Assembly (NCBI RefSeq): GCF_014837035.1
Contig: NZ_JACSPS010000001.1
Coordinates: forward strand, 800,374 to 864,373
From: Kaistella pullorum
Lineage (GTDB): Bacteria > Bacteroidota > Bacteroidia > Flavobacteriales > Weeksellaceae
Direction: 5' to 3'
Length of the DNA stretch: 64,000 nucleotides
Each line of letters opens with the position of its first letter. The first letter of the stretch is position 1. A program made the translations under genes and the position numbers. The notes under the pieces were generated by a model. That model did no database searches, was not told the DNA's origin, and worked only from the letters and a program-made list of their open reading frames with translations. Shown here one piece after another: positions 35,138 through 44,748 of this stretch.

Positions 35138-36073
35138 CTACACCGCTAAGCGCTGTTTCGCTGCGTAAGCCATCGCAGCTTCCTTCACCCAGGCATGTTC
35201 GCGCTGTGCTTTGCGTTTGGTTTCAAGCCGTTTTTTGTTGCACGGCCCGTTTCCTTGCAGTACTTCCATGAATTCATCCCACGGAAGCTCACCAAATTCA
35301 TAATGTTTGGTTTCCTCGTTCCATCTAAGCTTATCATCCGGAATTTTCAAACCTAAAAATTCTGCCTGCTCCACAGTTACGTCTACAAATCTTTGCCGAA
35401 GGGCATCATTGCTTTCACGTTTCACCCTGTAAGCCATAGATTTTTGGGAATTTGGTGACGCATCGTCGTTCGGGCCAAACATCATTAAAGCTGGCCACCA
35501 GAAGCGGTTCAGCGCATCCTGTGCCATTTCTTTCTGCTCTTTAGTTCCTCTGCAAAGCGTCATCAGGATTTCATAACCCTGACGCTGGTGAAAGGATTCT
35601 TCTTTGCAGATTCTCACCATTGCCCGCGAATAAGGTCCGTAAGAATTACCCATCAGCATCACCTGGTTCATGATTGCTGCGCCGTCTACCAGCCAGCCGA
35701 TTGCACCGATATCTGCCCACGAAAGTGCAGGATAATTAAAAATACTCGAATATTTTGCTTTTCCGGAAAGCATGTCGTGGTAGGTAGTATCCCTGTCGGC
35801 GGGAACTTCTCCGTTGTTAAGCGTCTCTGCAGCTGCGTACAGGTAGAGTCCGTGTCCGGCTTCATCCTGTATTTTTGCCATTAAAGCCATTTTACGGCGT
35901 AATGACGGTGCGCGCGTAATCCAGTTTGCTTCGGGAAGCATGCCTACTACTTCGGAATGTGCGTGCTGTGAGATCTGTCTTACCAATAATTTTCGGTAAT
36001 CATCGGGCATCACATCTTTTGGTTCTACCTTCTGTTCGGCTTGAACATAGGCTAAAAATTTATCCTTATTCAT
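35138..36073 (-). CDS. paaA: 1,2-phenylacetyl-CoA epoxidase, catalytic subunit A
   Basis: Catalytic di-iron subunit that epoxidises the ring of phenylacetyl-CoA. 311 residues, full length for the family. Di-iron ligand motifs are present: Glu41 in [10 protein letters not shown]71-x-x-H74 in QDEAGHGLY, and E159-x-x-H162 in [21 protein letters not shown]-like [17 protein letters not shown] is also conserved. In known operons paaA is followed by paaB, paaC and paaD; here the next gene downstream is the formimidoylglutamase. Upstream lie two small paralogous genes and paaE. Confidence 0.93.
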   Translation of the reverse strand: MNKDKFLAYVQAEQKVEPKDVMPDDYRKLLVRQISQHAHSEVVGMLPEANWITRAPSLRRKMALMAKIQDEAGHGLYLYAAAETLNNGEVPADRDTTYHDMLSGKAKYSSIFNYPALSWADIGAIGWLVDGAAIMNQVMLMGNSYGPYSRAMVRICKEESFHQRQGYEILMTLCRGTKEQKEMAQDALNRFWWPALMMFGPNDDASPNSQKSMAYRVKRESNDALRQRFVDVTVEQAEFLGLKIPDDKLRWNEETKHYEFGELPWDEFMEVLQGNGPCNKKRLETKRKAQREHAWVKEAAMAYAAKQRLAV

Positions 36074-36164
36074 GTTTTTTTGATTTGAAAATTTGAGAAT
36101 GGACTAATTTGAGAATTACACAATATCAGTGGATTTGCCAATTGCCGCATTTTTTCAAACTTGT

Positions 36165-36443
36165 TTAATTATTACTTTCCTTTAAATATATTCCAAAAAT
36201 TGTATTAGAAAATTCACCGGCCACAAAGTTTACTGTTGTATTTCCATCTGTAATCTGGAATTCATTAAAATACAATATTTGTTTATAGTGAGGATCAGTA
36301 ACTTCAATTCGCGGAGTCACCAAATTCCATTCGTAATCCCAAAGATTTAGATCCCTTACAGTAAACGCTTCTCCGTCACATAAAGTTGTAACAAAATGCC
36401 ACTCATCTCTCGGCTTGGTTGTTTCCGAGTGTAAACCGCTCAT
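36165..36443 (-). CDS. Small protein of unknown family, paralog of its neighbour
   Basis: 92 residues, no signal peptide or membrane segment. It aligns over about 77 residues with the upstream neighbour at roughly 40% identity by hand, with the same skeleton: W-x-F, LNxW, W, V-E-V-x-x-P, YFxE-x-QI and a shared TVNFVAGEFS block near the C-terminus, then GxYxK. The alternation suggests an all-beta fold. Its ATG overlaps the stop of the neighbour (ATGA), so the two are translationally coupled. It is not similar to PaaB, PaaC or PaaD. I do not recognise the family. Confidence 0.75.
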   Translation of the reverse strand: MSGLHSETTKPRDEWHFVTTLCDGEAFTVRDLNLWDYEWNLVTPRIEVTDPHYKQILYFNEFQITDGNTTVNFVAGEFSNTIFGIYLKESNN

Positions 36444-36697
36444 AATTTCCCTTCGCGAAGTTCGTCCTTTATATATACGCCAACTTTTGCATCACTGAAT
36501 TCGCCGGCGACGAAATTCACCGTTTTGTCGCTGTTAGCGATTTGATACTCTTTAAAATAATAAATATTGCCACCATCAGGACCTGCGACTTCTACTTTTT
36601 TATCTACACAATGCCAGTAGTGGTTCCAAATGTTGAGTCCTTCGATTCGGAATTCCTCATTTTCACGAATAGCTTTTGCAAATTTCCAGTGGCTCAT
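36440..36697 (-). CDS. Small protein of unknown family, paralog of its neighbour
   Basis: 85 residues, soluble, with three W/Y-rich strands (FRIEGLNIWNHYWHCV, GNIYYFKEYQI, KTVNFVAGEFSDAKVGVYIK). It is a tandem paralog of the 92-residue gene that starts at its stop codon. It lies 19 bases after the paaE stop, on the same strand, so the order paaE, this gene, its paralog, paaA suggests one transcript. A role in the phenylacetyl-CoA epoxidase system is possible only by position. Confidence 0.75.
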   Translation of the reverse strand: MSHWKFAKAIRENEEFRIEGLNIWNHYWHCVDKKVEVAGPDGGNIYYFKEYQIANSDKTVNFVAGEFSDAKVGVYIKDELREGKL

Positions 36698-36716
36698 CTT
36701 ACAGTTATTAGTTTAA

Positions 36717-37805
36717 TTAGACATCATAGTTCAGCATCACCACATTCGTTGTCGGGTGGCATTGGCAGGTAAGCACGAAGCCGCGTTCCACTTCATCCTC
36801 GGTAAGTGCAAAGTTTTTCTCCATAAAAACCTCCCCTTCCATCACCTGTGCTTTGCAGGTACAGCACACGCCGCCTTTGCAGGCAAAAGGTACCGGTAAT
36901 TTTTCGTTAAGTGCCTGATCCAAAATGCTGTTTTTCTTTGAATTGAGATGGAATGAGTATTCATCATCGTCAATGATCAGGGTCACCATACTTTCAAGGT
37001 TTGGAATTGCTTTGAATTCATCGCTCATCTCGGCATTCTCTTCGTCATCCGGTGCCGCATAATATTCGTACAAAATCTGTAAAGACGGGACTTTCTTCTC
37101 ATTTTTAAGATAACCCGACACGCTTTTAATCATTTCAGACGGTCCGCAAATAAAGTAAGTGGCTTCACGCACCGGAATATCTGTAAATCTGTCGAGTAGT
37201 TCATCCAGTTTGGGTGCACAGATTCTTCCTTCAAAAAGTTCATCCTCAAAATGTTTTTCGCGCGAAAGCAAATAAACTACCTTCAGTCTGCCGTCGAATC
37301 TTTCTAGAAGCGCGTCTATTTCGTCCTTAAAAATGATATCGTGCAAGCTTTTGTTACTGTAGAACAAATAAGCCTCACTTTTAGGCTCCTGATATAGGGC
37401 TTCTTTTAAATTGGAAAGCACCGGCGAAATACCGCTTCCGGCCGCCAAACCAACGTATGTTTTCTCGTTGGAAACATGATGGTTCGTATAGAAATGTCCT
37501 GCGGGCGCAGAAACTTCAATCTTTTCACCGGCCGCAAGCTGTTGGTTTAAGATTGTTGAAACCCGCCCGTCTTCCAAGTGTTTTACCAGGATTTCAAGCT
37601 CGCCATTTTCTTCTGAAGGCGCATTGACGATAGAATATGACCTGCGCAAATCTTCGTCGCCTGCCAGGAAACGTACATTGAGATATTGGCCCTGTTTGAA
37701 TGAAAATTCCTGCTTCAGTGCGGGCGGTATCTCAAATGCGATATTTACCGAATCGTTGGTTTCCTTCGCTACTTTCGTTGTTTTTAAAAGATGAAAATGG
37801 TGCAT
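36717..37805 (-). CDS. paaE: Phenylacetyl-CoA epoxidase reductase subunit E
   Basis: NAD(P)H-linked flavin and iron-sulfur reductase that supplies electrons to PaaA. 362 residues. The N-terminal FAD domain has LRRSYSIVNAP (FAD motif RxYS), then GLAAGSGISPVLSNLKEAL of the NAD-binding domain. The C-terminal plant-type 2Fe-2S ferredoxin domain has cysteines at about 309, 314, 317 and 347 (CKGGVCCTC and LTCQCHP). It is the first gene of the paa run, with an exact -7 box 35 bases upstream. Other ferredoxin-fused reductases share this plan, but the neighbouring paaA supports PaaE. Confidence 0.9.
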   Translation of the reverse strand: MHHFHLLKTTKVAKETNDSVNIAFEIPPALKQEFSFKQGQYLNVRFLAGDEDLRRSYSIVNAPSEENGELEILVKHLEDGRVSTILNQQLAAGEKIEVSAPAGHFYTNHHVSNEKTYVGLAAGSGISPVLSNLKEALYQEPKSEAYLFYSNKSLHDIIFKDEIDALLERFDGRLKVVYLLSREKHFEDELFEGRICAPKLDELLDRFTDIPVREATYFICGPSEMIKSVSGYLKNEKKVPSLQILYEYYAAPDDEENAEMSDEFKAIPNLESMVTLIIDDDEYSFHLNSKKNSILDQALNEKLPVPFACKGGVCCTCKAQVMEGEVFMEKNFALTEDEVERGFVLTCQCHPTTNVVMLNYDV

Positions 37806-37840
37806 AAATTGATCTGACTACATTATAGTGTGATGGGAAA

Positions 37841-37848
37841 CAAATATA
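37841..37848 (-). promoter_or_regulatory. -7 box of the paaE-paaA run
   Basis: TATATTTG on the minus strand, an exact TAnnTTTG match. The remainder of the 37806-38067 gap between the divergent paaE and clpB genes shows no clear clpB promoter by eye. Confidence 0.55.
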
Positions 37849-38067
37849 ATGTTTTTTGTAATTCGAGTTTTTAAATGGAATCCATGCTGTTTAATAATTT
37901 GACATTCAATGATAATTTATTCGGAAAAATTGTCTTAAAACATTCGTGCTCAGTTGATTGAAACGGAAATTATGTCTGTAAATCGTTATGTTTTGGGCTC
38001 AAAGTATGGTTTTTGCTGCCACGAATTCAAAATATTCCAATATCAATTCAGATACAAAACTATTAAT

Positions 38068-40659
38068 ATGAACCTAAACCAATATACCGTAAAATCTCAG
38101 GAGGCTATCCAGAAAGCGCAGCAGATCGCGATGGAGTTTGGCCACCAAATCATTGAGCCACAGCACCTGCTCGAAGGAATTCTGCAGGTTGATGAAAATA
38201 TTTCTGAATTTCTGATGAAAAAGTCTGAAGCAGAAGTGGGTCTTGTTCGCGAACGCAACCGTGAAAACCTCGAAAAACTGCCTAAAGTAGAAGGTGGAAA
38301 CATTTATCTTTCCCAAACATCAAACAGAATCCTGCTTGATGCGCCCAATGTAGCGAAGAAAATGGGTGACGAATATGTGACGATAGAGCACCTCTGGCTT
38401 TCGCTGCTCGATGTGAATTCGGAGGTTTCAAAAATGCTCAAAGACATGGGCGTAACCAAAAAAGGGCTCGAAACTGCGATTGGCGAGCTGCGTAAAGGAT
38501 CCAAAGCAACTTCGGCGAGTTCGGAAGAAACTTATCAGAGTTTAAATAAATATGCGAAGAATTTTAATGTTTTAGCCGCAGAAGGTAAACTTGATCCCGT
38601 AATCGGACGTGATGAGGAAATCCGCCGTGTGCTTCAGATCCTTTCCCGCCGAACCAAAAATAACCCGATTCTTATCGGAGAACCGGGTGTAGGAAAGACG
38701 GCGATCGCGGAAGGAATCGCGCACCGCATCATCTCCGGCGATATTCCGGAAAACCTGATGGATAAAACGCTTTATTCTCTCGATATGGGCGCGCTGATCG
38801 CCGGTGCGAAATACAAAGGTGAATTCGAAGAGCGCCTGAAATCAGTAGTGAATGAAGTTATTAAATCTGAAGGCCAAATCATCCTTTTCATTGACGAGAT
38901 CCACACATTGGTGGGAGCTGGCGGTGGCGAAGGTGCGATGGATGCAGCGAATATCCTGAAACCTGCTTTGGCGCGCGGCGAACTTCGTGCAGTGGGCGCC
39001 ACTACATTAAATGAATATCAAAAATATTTCGAGAAAGATAAGGCGCTTGAGAGACGCTTCCAGAAAGTGATGGTGGAAGAGCCGGATACGGAGTCGGCGA
39101 TCTCCATTCTGCGCGGAATCAAAGACAAATATGAGGCGCACCATAAAGTCCGTATTAAAGATGAAGCCATCATCGCGGCGGTGGAACAGTCTCAGCGATA
39201 TATCAGCGACCGTTTTTTGCCGGATAAAGCAATTGACCTGATTGATGAAGCTTCTGCGAAATTGCGGATGGAAATCAATTCCAAACCTGAAGAACTGGAT
39301 GTACTCGATCGCAGACTGATGCAGCTGGAAATAGAACTTGCCGCGATTTCACGTGAAGGCAATGAAATTAAAATCAATCATTTAAAGGAAGATATTGCGA
39401 AGGTTTCTGAGCAACGAAACGAAATAAACGCAAAGTGGCTTAAAGAAAAACAGAAATCTGAGGATCTTACCGCGATCAAAAAAGACATCGAGGCCCTGAA
39501 ACTTGAAGCTGAACGTGCATCACGCGTCGGCGACTATGCGAAAGTTGCCGAAATACAGTACGGAAAGATTAAAGAAAAAGAATCTGAACTCCAGCAACTT
39601 GAACTGGAGATGCAGAACCATCAGAATGAACTGATCAAAGAAGAAGTCACAGCTGAAAACATCTCTGAAGTGATCTCAAAATGGACTGGTATCCCCGTGA
39701 CGAAACTGCTGCAGAGCGAGCGCGAGAAACTTCTGCACCTTGAAGACGAACTGCACAAAAGAGTAGTCGGGCAAAATGAAGCTATTGAATCAATCGCTGA
39801 TGCTATCCGAAGAAACCGCGCGGGTCTGAACGATGAAAGAAAACCAATCGGCTCTTTCCTTTTCCTCGGAACTACCGGTGTTGGTAAGACAGAACTGGCG
39901 AAAGCACTCGCAGAGTATCTTTTCAATGACGAGAATAACATGACGCGGATTGATATGAGTGAGTATCAGGAACGGCATTCGGTGTCGCGTCTGGTAGGTG
40001 CGCCTCCGGGGTACGTAGGCTATGACGAGGGTGGCCAGCTGACTGAGGCTGTGCGCCGCAGACCTTATTCGGTGGTGCTTTTAGACGAAATAGAAAAAGC
40101 GCATCCGGACGTATTCAATACGCTGCTTCAGGTTTTAGACGATGGTAGACTGACGGACAATAAAGGCCGCGTGGTGAATTTTAAAAATTCCATCATTATA
40201 ATGACATCGAATCTCGGTTCGCATTTGATTCAGGAAAATTTTGAGAATATCACCGATGAGAATGTAACCGAAATTGTTTCAAAGACCAAAGATGAAGTTT
40301 TCGCGCTGCTGAGACAGACGCTGAGACCTGAATTTTTGAACAGAATTGATGAAACGGTGCTCTTCCAGCCTTTGAACCGAAAAGAAATCGGCAAGATTGT
40401 GCAGTATCAGCTTCGTGGCTTCAATAAAATGCTGGAGAAAAAAGGTATTTACATGACAGCCACCGAAGACGCCATAAATTATATCATGAATAAAGGTTAC
40501 GATCCGAGTTTTGGTGCGCGCCCGCTGAAGAGAGTTTTGCAGCAGGAAGTGCTGAACAGGCTGTCTAAAGAAATCCTTGCCGGAAACGTGAAAGATGGTG
40601 ATCGGATCACGCTTGATTATTTCGACGAAAGCGGACTGGTTTTCCGGCCAACTGAATAA
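38068..40659 (+). CDS. clpB: ATP-dependent disaggregase ClpB
   Basis: Hexameric AAA+ chaperone that pulls proteins out of aggregates with DnaK. 863 residues from the ATG at 38068; the longer frame from 37954 adds a tail without family similarity. Domains in order: the double Clp-N repeat (1-150, starting [14 protein letters not shown]), NBD1 with Walker [10 protein letters not shown] near 206, the coiled-coil M domain at about 400-525 (long E/K-rich stretch, the mark of ClpB against ClpA or ClpC), and NBD2 with Walker [10 protein letters not shown] near 600. The sensor/arginine block [10 protein letters not shown] follows. Confidence 0.97.
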   Translation: MNLNQYTVKSQEAIQKAQQIAMEFGHQIIEPQHLLEGILQVDENISEFLMKKSEAEVGLVRERNRENLEKLPKVEGGNIYLSQTSNRILLDAPNVAKKMGDEYVTIEHLWLSLLDVNSEVSKMLKDMGVTKKGLETAIGELRKGSKATSASSEETYQSLNKYAKNFNVLAAEGKLDPVIGRDEEIRRVLQILSRRTKNNPILIGEPGVGKTAIAEGIAHRIISGDIPENLMDKTLYSLDMGALIAGAKYKGEFEERLKSVVNEVIKSEGQIILFIDEIHTLVGAGGGEGAMDAANILKPALARGELRAVGATTLNEYQKYFEKDKALERRFQKVMVEEPDTESAISILRGIKDKYEAHHKVRIKDEAIIAAVEQSQRYISDRFLPDKAIDLIDEASAKLRMEINSKPEELDVLDRRLMQLEIELAAISREGNEIKINHLKEDIAKVSEQRNEINAKWLKEKQKSEDLTAIKKDIEALKLEAERASRVGDYAKVAEIQYGKIKEKESELQQLELEMQNHQNELIKEEVTAENISEVISKWTGIPVTKLLQSEREKLLHLEDELHKRVVGQNEAIESIADAIRRNRAGLNDERKPIGSFLFLGTTGVGKTELAKALAEYLFNDENNMTRIDMSEYQERHSVSRLVGAPPGYVGYDEGGQLTEAVRRRPYSVVLLDEIEKAHPDVFNTLLQVLDDGRLTDNKGRVVNFKNSIIIMTSNLGSHLIQENFENITDENVTEIVSKTKDEVFALLRQTLRPEFLNRIDETVLFQPLNRKEIGKIVQYQLRGFNKMLEKKGIYMTATEDAINYIMNKGYDPSFGARPLKRVLQQEVLNRLSKEILAGNVKDGDRITLDYFDESGLVFRPTE

Positions 40660-40737
40660 AAATGCTATTGCAGGCATAATATATCGTGCTGATTGTCAAT
40701 CCTATTCCATCAAAGTGAGAAAATAAATAATTTTTTA

Positions 40738-40857
40738 TTTGCAGATGTCAGGATTAATACATTCCTTTGCGCTGTTCTAATGCTTTCATCAGCTGAAGAA
40801 TAAATTTTTTTTCATCATTTGTGTTTATCCACCGGCTTCATCACCGGTGGGTTTTTT
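40738..40857 (+). ncRNA. Candidate small RNA downstream of clpB
   Basis: A promoter-like pair, TTTG at 40738-40741 and TTCCTTTG at 40762-40769 separated by the canonical 20 bases, is followed about 60 bases later by a strong terminator (40829-40857: CCACCGG stem, TTTTTTG tail). The unit would give a transcript of roughly 80-85 bases. It contains only a 7-codon open frame (ATG at 40780). Nothing in it was matched to a known RNA family. Confidence 0.45.
40829..40857 (+). terminator. Rho-independent terminator downstream of clpB
   Basis: Perfect 7-bp stem CCACCGG with CCGGTGG, 8-base loop and six T. It lies 170 bases after the clpB stop and just before the convergent EEP gene. Confidence 0.9.
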
Positions 40858-40861
40858 GTTT

Positions 40862-41692
40862 TTAGCGGAAACTCAGCGTCGCCATCACAGGGAAATGATC
40901 GGAAGGATAAAGAAGGTTTTCGCGACGGTCATTTATCGTTCGGTGATCTATGCAGCGCAATTTTTGCGTGAAAATATAATCTATCCGTTCTGTGGAAACC
41001 TTTCTGATATCGAATGCCGTAAAAGTTCCCCGCGGTCCGTAGGATGGTTTTTCGCAATTTTTATAAGTGTCCTGCAGATTTTTCGCTAATAGTTTAATAG
41101 GTGAGGTGTCATCGGTTAAATTAAAATCACCTGTCAGTACCACTGGTAATTGTTTGGAATTCAATATTTTAATTTTGTCTAAAATAATTTTGGCAGAATT
41201 GGCGCGCGCTGTATTTCCCACATGATCAAAATGAACATTAAACGCCCAAAATTTCTTACCGCCTTTTTTAGTTTTAAATAAAGCATAGGTGCAGACACGG
41301 TTGTAGGCTGCATCCCAACCTTTCGATGGTCTGTCCGGTGTTTCGCTGAGCCAGAAAGTACCGCTCTGAAGCACTTTAAGTTTTTCGTTATTGTAAAATA
41401 TTGCTGAATATTCGCCTTTATTCTTTCCGTCATCGCGCCCTACGCCGACATAATCATAGTTTTCTAAACCAGATTTAATGTCTTTCATCTGCTGCGGTAC
41501 GGCTTCCTGAACGCCCAACACATCTGTTTCGTAATAGTTGAGAAGTTTAAGCACGTCATCTTTGCGGTACTGCCACGCGTTTTCTTTATCCGAATCGAGC
41601 GCCAGGCGGATATTGAAAGTCATCACTTTCAGATCCTGAGCGCTCATATTTAAACAGAAAATAAATACAAATATGCGGGTCAGCTTCTTCAT
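40862..41692 (-). CDS. Secreted endonuclease/exonuclease/phosphatase-family hydrolase
   Basis: 276 residues, signal peptide about 1-18 (FCLNMSAQ). The EEP metallo-phosphoesterase core is complete: MTFNIR near 24-29, the metal-binding glutamate in LGVQEAVP, NVHFDHVG, GDFN, RIDYIF and the terminal SDHFPVMATL. Members hydrolyse DNA, sphingomyelin, inositol phosphates or similar phosphodiesters; substrate cannot be chosen here. As an exported enzyme it may scavenge phosphate or act on lipids. It converges with clpB. Confidence 0.9.
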   Translation of the reverse strand: MKKLTRIFVFIFCLNMSAQDLKVMTFNIRLALDSDKENAWQYRKDDVLKLLNYYETDVLGVQEAVPQQMKDIKSGLENYDYVGVGRDDGKNKGEYSAIFYNNEKLKVLQSGTFWLSETPDRPSKGWDAAYNRVCTYALFKTKKGGKKFWAFNVHFDHVGNTARANSAKIILDKIKILNSKQLPVVLTGDFNLTDDTSPIKLLAKNLQDTYKNCEKPSYGPRGTFTAFDIRKVSTERIDYIFTQKLRCIDHRTINDRRENLLYPSDHFPVMATLSFR

Positions 41693-41787
41693 AAGGTTGA
41701 ATTTTTACTTTTCAAAGTTATGATTTTAAACGTTTTCCCGTTTTTAGCTTGCTAAATTGGTGCTAACAGATTTCCGATTTGTTTCCT

Positions 41788-41795
41788 TACTTTTG
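41788..41795 (+). promoter_or_regulatory. -7 box of the ABC-F gene
   Basis: TACTTTTG, exact TAnnTTTG match, 38 bases before the ATG. The same TACTTTTGCACC string occurs upstream of valS. Confidence 0.55.
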
Positions 41796-41833
41796 CACCT
41801 CGAAATTCACTCGTTCCTAATAGATTATAAAAT

Positions 41834-43759
41834 ATGCTTTCAGTACAGGGTTTAGGCCTTCATCACTCCGGAAATTATCTTTTCCAAAATGTAAATTTTA
41901 CCATCAAGAAAGATGATAAAATAGGCCTCGTCGGTAAAAATGGTGCCGGTAAATCGACCTTGCTCAAAATGCTTACGGGCGAAATCAATTTTTACGAAGG
42001 CAACATCGTTCCCGAAGGAAATATCACTATCGGATTCCTGAAGCAGGACCTTGATTTTGTAAAAGGCCGCACGGTTTGGAACGAAACTTTGCAGGCTTTT
42101 GAACAGATCAATGCGATGAAAAACGAGCTGGATGAGGTGAATCATCAGTTGGCAACACGCACTGATTATGAAAGTGACGCGTATGAGAATCTGATTCACA
42201 AAATGACAGAACTCAACGATCTTTTGATGCATCATGATGCGTATAATCTGGAAGGTGACGTAGAAAAAGTATTGTTGGGTCTGGGTTTTAAAGCGGATGA
42301 TTTCCACAAAATCACCGATGAATTTTCAGGTGGATGGCGAATGCGAATTGAATTGGCAAAGTTGCTTCTTCAAAAGAATGATTTAATGCTACTGGATGAG
42401 CCGACGAACCACCTCGATATGGAGTCGATTATTTGGCTTGAAGAATTTCTGAAAGATTATCCCGGTGCGATCGTACTTGTGAGTCACGATAAACAGTTCA
42501 TGACATCGGTCTGCAACCGAACTTTCGACATCAACAACCGAAAAGTTGACGATTACAAAGCGAATTATACAAAATATCTGGAGCTAAGTAAAGAGCGAAA
42601 AGAAAAACTGACGCAGGCGAAGAAAAACCAGGATGCTGAAATCAAGCAGATGGAAGATAACATCAACCGCTTCCGCGCAAGTGCAACGAAAGCCTCGTTC
42701 GCTCAGTCTTTGATCAAAAAACTGGAGAAAATTGACCGTATTGAAATCGACAATGAAGACGTTTCGAAGTTCAATATCCGATTCGTTCAGTCAGTAATTC
42801 CGGGTAAAGTTATTTTTGAGGCTAAAAATTTAGGTAAAAGCTACGGCAATAAGCAGGTTTTCGATAAAGTGGATTTCTTTGTGGAGCGCGGCGACCGTAT
42901 CGCTTTACTTGGCCAAAATGGTCAGGGGAAGACAACTTTAGCCAAAATCCTTTCCGGTGAAATCAAAGATTATTCAGGTGAATGGAACTTGGGTCATAAT
43001 GTGAACATCGGCTATTTTGCGCAGAATCAGGAAGAAGTGCTTACGCCAAATAAAACCGTTCTGGAAGAAGCTGAAGATGCGGCTACCGAAGAAACTCGCC
43101 CGCGCGTGCGCGACTTGTTGGGAAGCTTCCTTTTCCAGGGTGAAGATGTTCAGAAGAAGACAAAAGTGCTTTCCGGGGGTGAGCGTAACCGCTTGGCTTT
43201 GTGTAAGCTTTTGCTTCGTCCGTTCAACACGCTGATCATGGATGAGCCGACGAACCACCTTGATATCCAGTCGAAAGAAATTATCAAACTGGCGCTTCAG
43301 AAATTTGAAGGAACTTTAATCGTCATTTCCCACGACAGGGAATTCCTGCAAGGTTTGAGCGACAAGATTTTTGAATTCCGCGATGGCAGGATGAAAGAAT
43401 TTCTCGGCAATGTGGATGAATACCTGGAGTTCCGCCAGAAAGAAAGCATCCGGGAGATTTCCGCAGAAAAATCAAAACTTCAGGAAATGCGAAACGAACC
43501 TGTGGTTGAAAAACCGGCGGAAAAAGCGCCGGAGAAAAAAGAGGTTTTCGTAAGCAAAGACCAGAAAAACATTCAGAATAAAATAAAGAAAGTCGAGGAA
43601 AAAATATCGGAACTCGAACTGAAAATCGAAGAGATGGAAGCCGGATTTGCAAAAGAAAATCCAAGCGAAGAATTAATGCAGCAATATACTGCGAAGAAAG
43701 AAGAGCTTGACTTGGCGTTGCAGGAATGGGAATTTCTGGGAACGCAGTTGCAAGGGTAA
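41834..43759 (+). CDS. ABC-F family ATPase
   Basis: 641 residues with two ATP-binding cassettes and no membrane segment, so a ribosome-associated ABC-F protein rather than a transporter. Cassette 1: Walker A GKNGAGKST near 35, signature FSGGWRMRIELAKLLL, Walker B LMLLDEPTNHLD. A charged linker helix pair lies at about 240-300. Cassette 2: GQNGQGKTT, LSGGERNRLALCKLLL, LIMDEPTNHLD. The C-terminal 110 residues are a lysine/glutamate-rich coiled coil of the Uup type. The family regulates translation or relieves ribosome stalling; Uup-like assignment is an inference from the C-terminal coiled coil. Confidence 0.93.
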   Translation: MLSVQGLGLHHSGNYLFQNVNFTIKKDDKIGLVGKNGAGKSTLLKMLTGEINFYEGNIVPEGNITIGFLKQDLDFVKGRTVWNETLQAFEQINAMKNELDEVNHQLATRTDYESDAYENLIHKMTELNDLLMHHDAYNLEGDVEKVLLGLGFKADDFHKITDEFSGGWRMRIELAKLLLQKNDLMLLDEPTNHLDMESIIWLEEFLKDYPGAIVLVSHDKQFMTSVCNRTFDINNRKVDDYKANYTKYLELSKERKEKLTQAKKNQDAEIKQMEDNINRFRASATKASFAQSLIKKLEKIDRIEIDNEDVSKFNIRFVQSVIPGKVIFEAKNLGKSYGNKQVFDKVDFFVERGDRIALLGQNGQGKTTLAKILSGEIKDYSGEWNLGHNVNIGYFAQNQEEVLTPNKTVLEEAEDAATEETRPRVRDLLGSFLFQGEDVQKKTKVLSGGERNRLALCKLLLRPFNTLIMDEPTNHLDIQSKEIIKLALQKFEGTLIVISHDREFLQGLSDKIFEFRDGRMKEFLGNVDEYLEFRQKESIREISAEKSKLQEMRNEPVVEKPAEKAPEKKEVFVSKDQKNIQNKIKKVEEKISELELKIEEMEAGFAKENPSEELMQQYTAKKEELDLALQEWEFLGTQLQG

Positions 43760-43789
43760 AATGGCGTATATTTAATCTTTTAAAGAATA

Positions 43790-44614
43790 ATGAAAATAAG
43801 TCGTTTACTGCTGCTGTTACTTTTTGTGGTACTGTCTTGCGAGCGCGAGCAAGCTGTTCAGACTCCTCCGGAGGATCCATTAGTGGCAAAAATAGCCGTC
43901 CGTGTTTTGTCACCGGGTGCGATGCCTTACAACAATGAAGAACTGACTATAGATTTCTCTTATGACCACCAAAATAAATTAATCAGACGGACTGGCGGAT
44001 TTCTACCGATTTCTGGTTCTACGGGTTACAATTATGGCCCTTTTACAAAGTTGCTTGGCACTTCCCTTGCGTACACCGGAAATAAAGTGGTGGTCGAGAA
44101 TTTTTCAACTTCCACTGAGTTTACAGTACCGAAAAATACCCGCAACCTTACCCTTAACCCTCATCAGCAAATAGAAACCCGCGAAATTTCAAATGTAAAT
44201 GTTTATTTATTCAAACGGGAGACTTACATTTACAAAGGTGGCAAGCTAGACGAGATAAAGACTACATTTCCAAATATGCCCTACGATCCTACAGATCCAA
44301 ATGATTACATATACTCATTCTCGGAAAAATTTTTTTTTAATTCCGCGGGCAACTTAATAAGAACAGAGTATGTGGAATTGCAAGATGGCGTACCTTCACC
44401 GCATTATAAGCGTGTAAGACTGTTTGAAAACTTTGATAATTCTTATAATCCATTTAAGCGTTTTACATTGTTGGATGAGTACTTCTACCGCTCTATTTCT
44501 AAAAATAATTTCAGGACTTACCGTGAAATTCTTACACAAAACGGCACTTCTACAGCGTCTGTGCAAGAGTGGGAATTTAATTACGATTCGGCAGTAAATA
44601 TCATTATAAATTGA
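43790..44614 (+). CDS. Putative lipoprotein of unknown function
   Basis: 274 residues; lipoprotein signal peptide with lipobox VLSC (cysteine at residue 17). The mature part is rich in tyrosine, asparagine and phenylalanine, with repeated motifs of the kind Y-x-x-G-K-x-D/L-x-x-I, for example TYIYKGGKLDEIKTTF and EKFFFNSAGNLIRTEY, that recall loose RHS/YD-like strands common in Bacteroidota lipoproteins. No catalytic residues are evident. It follows the ABC-F gene after 30 bases. Confidence 0.75.
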   Translation: MKISRLLLLLLFVVLSCEREQAVQTPPEDPLVAKIAVRVLSPGAMPYNNEELTIDFSYDHQNKLIRRTGGFLPISGSTGYNYGPFTKLLGTSLAYTGNKVVVENFSTSTEFTVPKNTRNLTLNPHQQIETREISNVNVYLFKRETYIYKGGKLDEIKTTFPNMPYDPTDPNDYIYSFSEKFFFNSAGNLIRTEYVELQDGVPSPHYKRVRLFENFDNSYNPFKRFTLLDEYFYRSISKNNFRTYREILTQNGTSTASVQEWEFNYDSAVNIIIN

Positions 44615-44723
44615 TCGGCAAACTGGCGGCGCTTATATTTTATTAGTCACGATGTTTCATTATTGTGCAGTTTTACAAACTTAAATAATGCCGTACCAAG
44701 CCCTTAGCTTGCGCGATTTTCCC

Positions 44724-44731
44724 TATATTTG
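44724..44731 (+). promoter_or_regulatory. -7 box of the HMG-CoA reductase gene
   Basis: TATATTTG, exact TAnnTTTG match, 17 bases before the ATG. Confidence 0.6.
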
Positions 44732-44748
44732 AAACTTAATCAAACGCT

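Noticed and set aside
36165-36697. Calling the two small genes paaB and paaD
   Set aside because: Lengths are near that of PaaB, but neither protein shows PaaB or PaaD motifs, and the two are paralogs of each other.
40779-40803. Leader peptide of seven codons (MLSSAEE) before the terminator at 40829
   Set aside because: No downstream plus-strand gene would be controlled by it; the EEP gene is convergent. Chance occurrence is likely.
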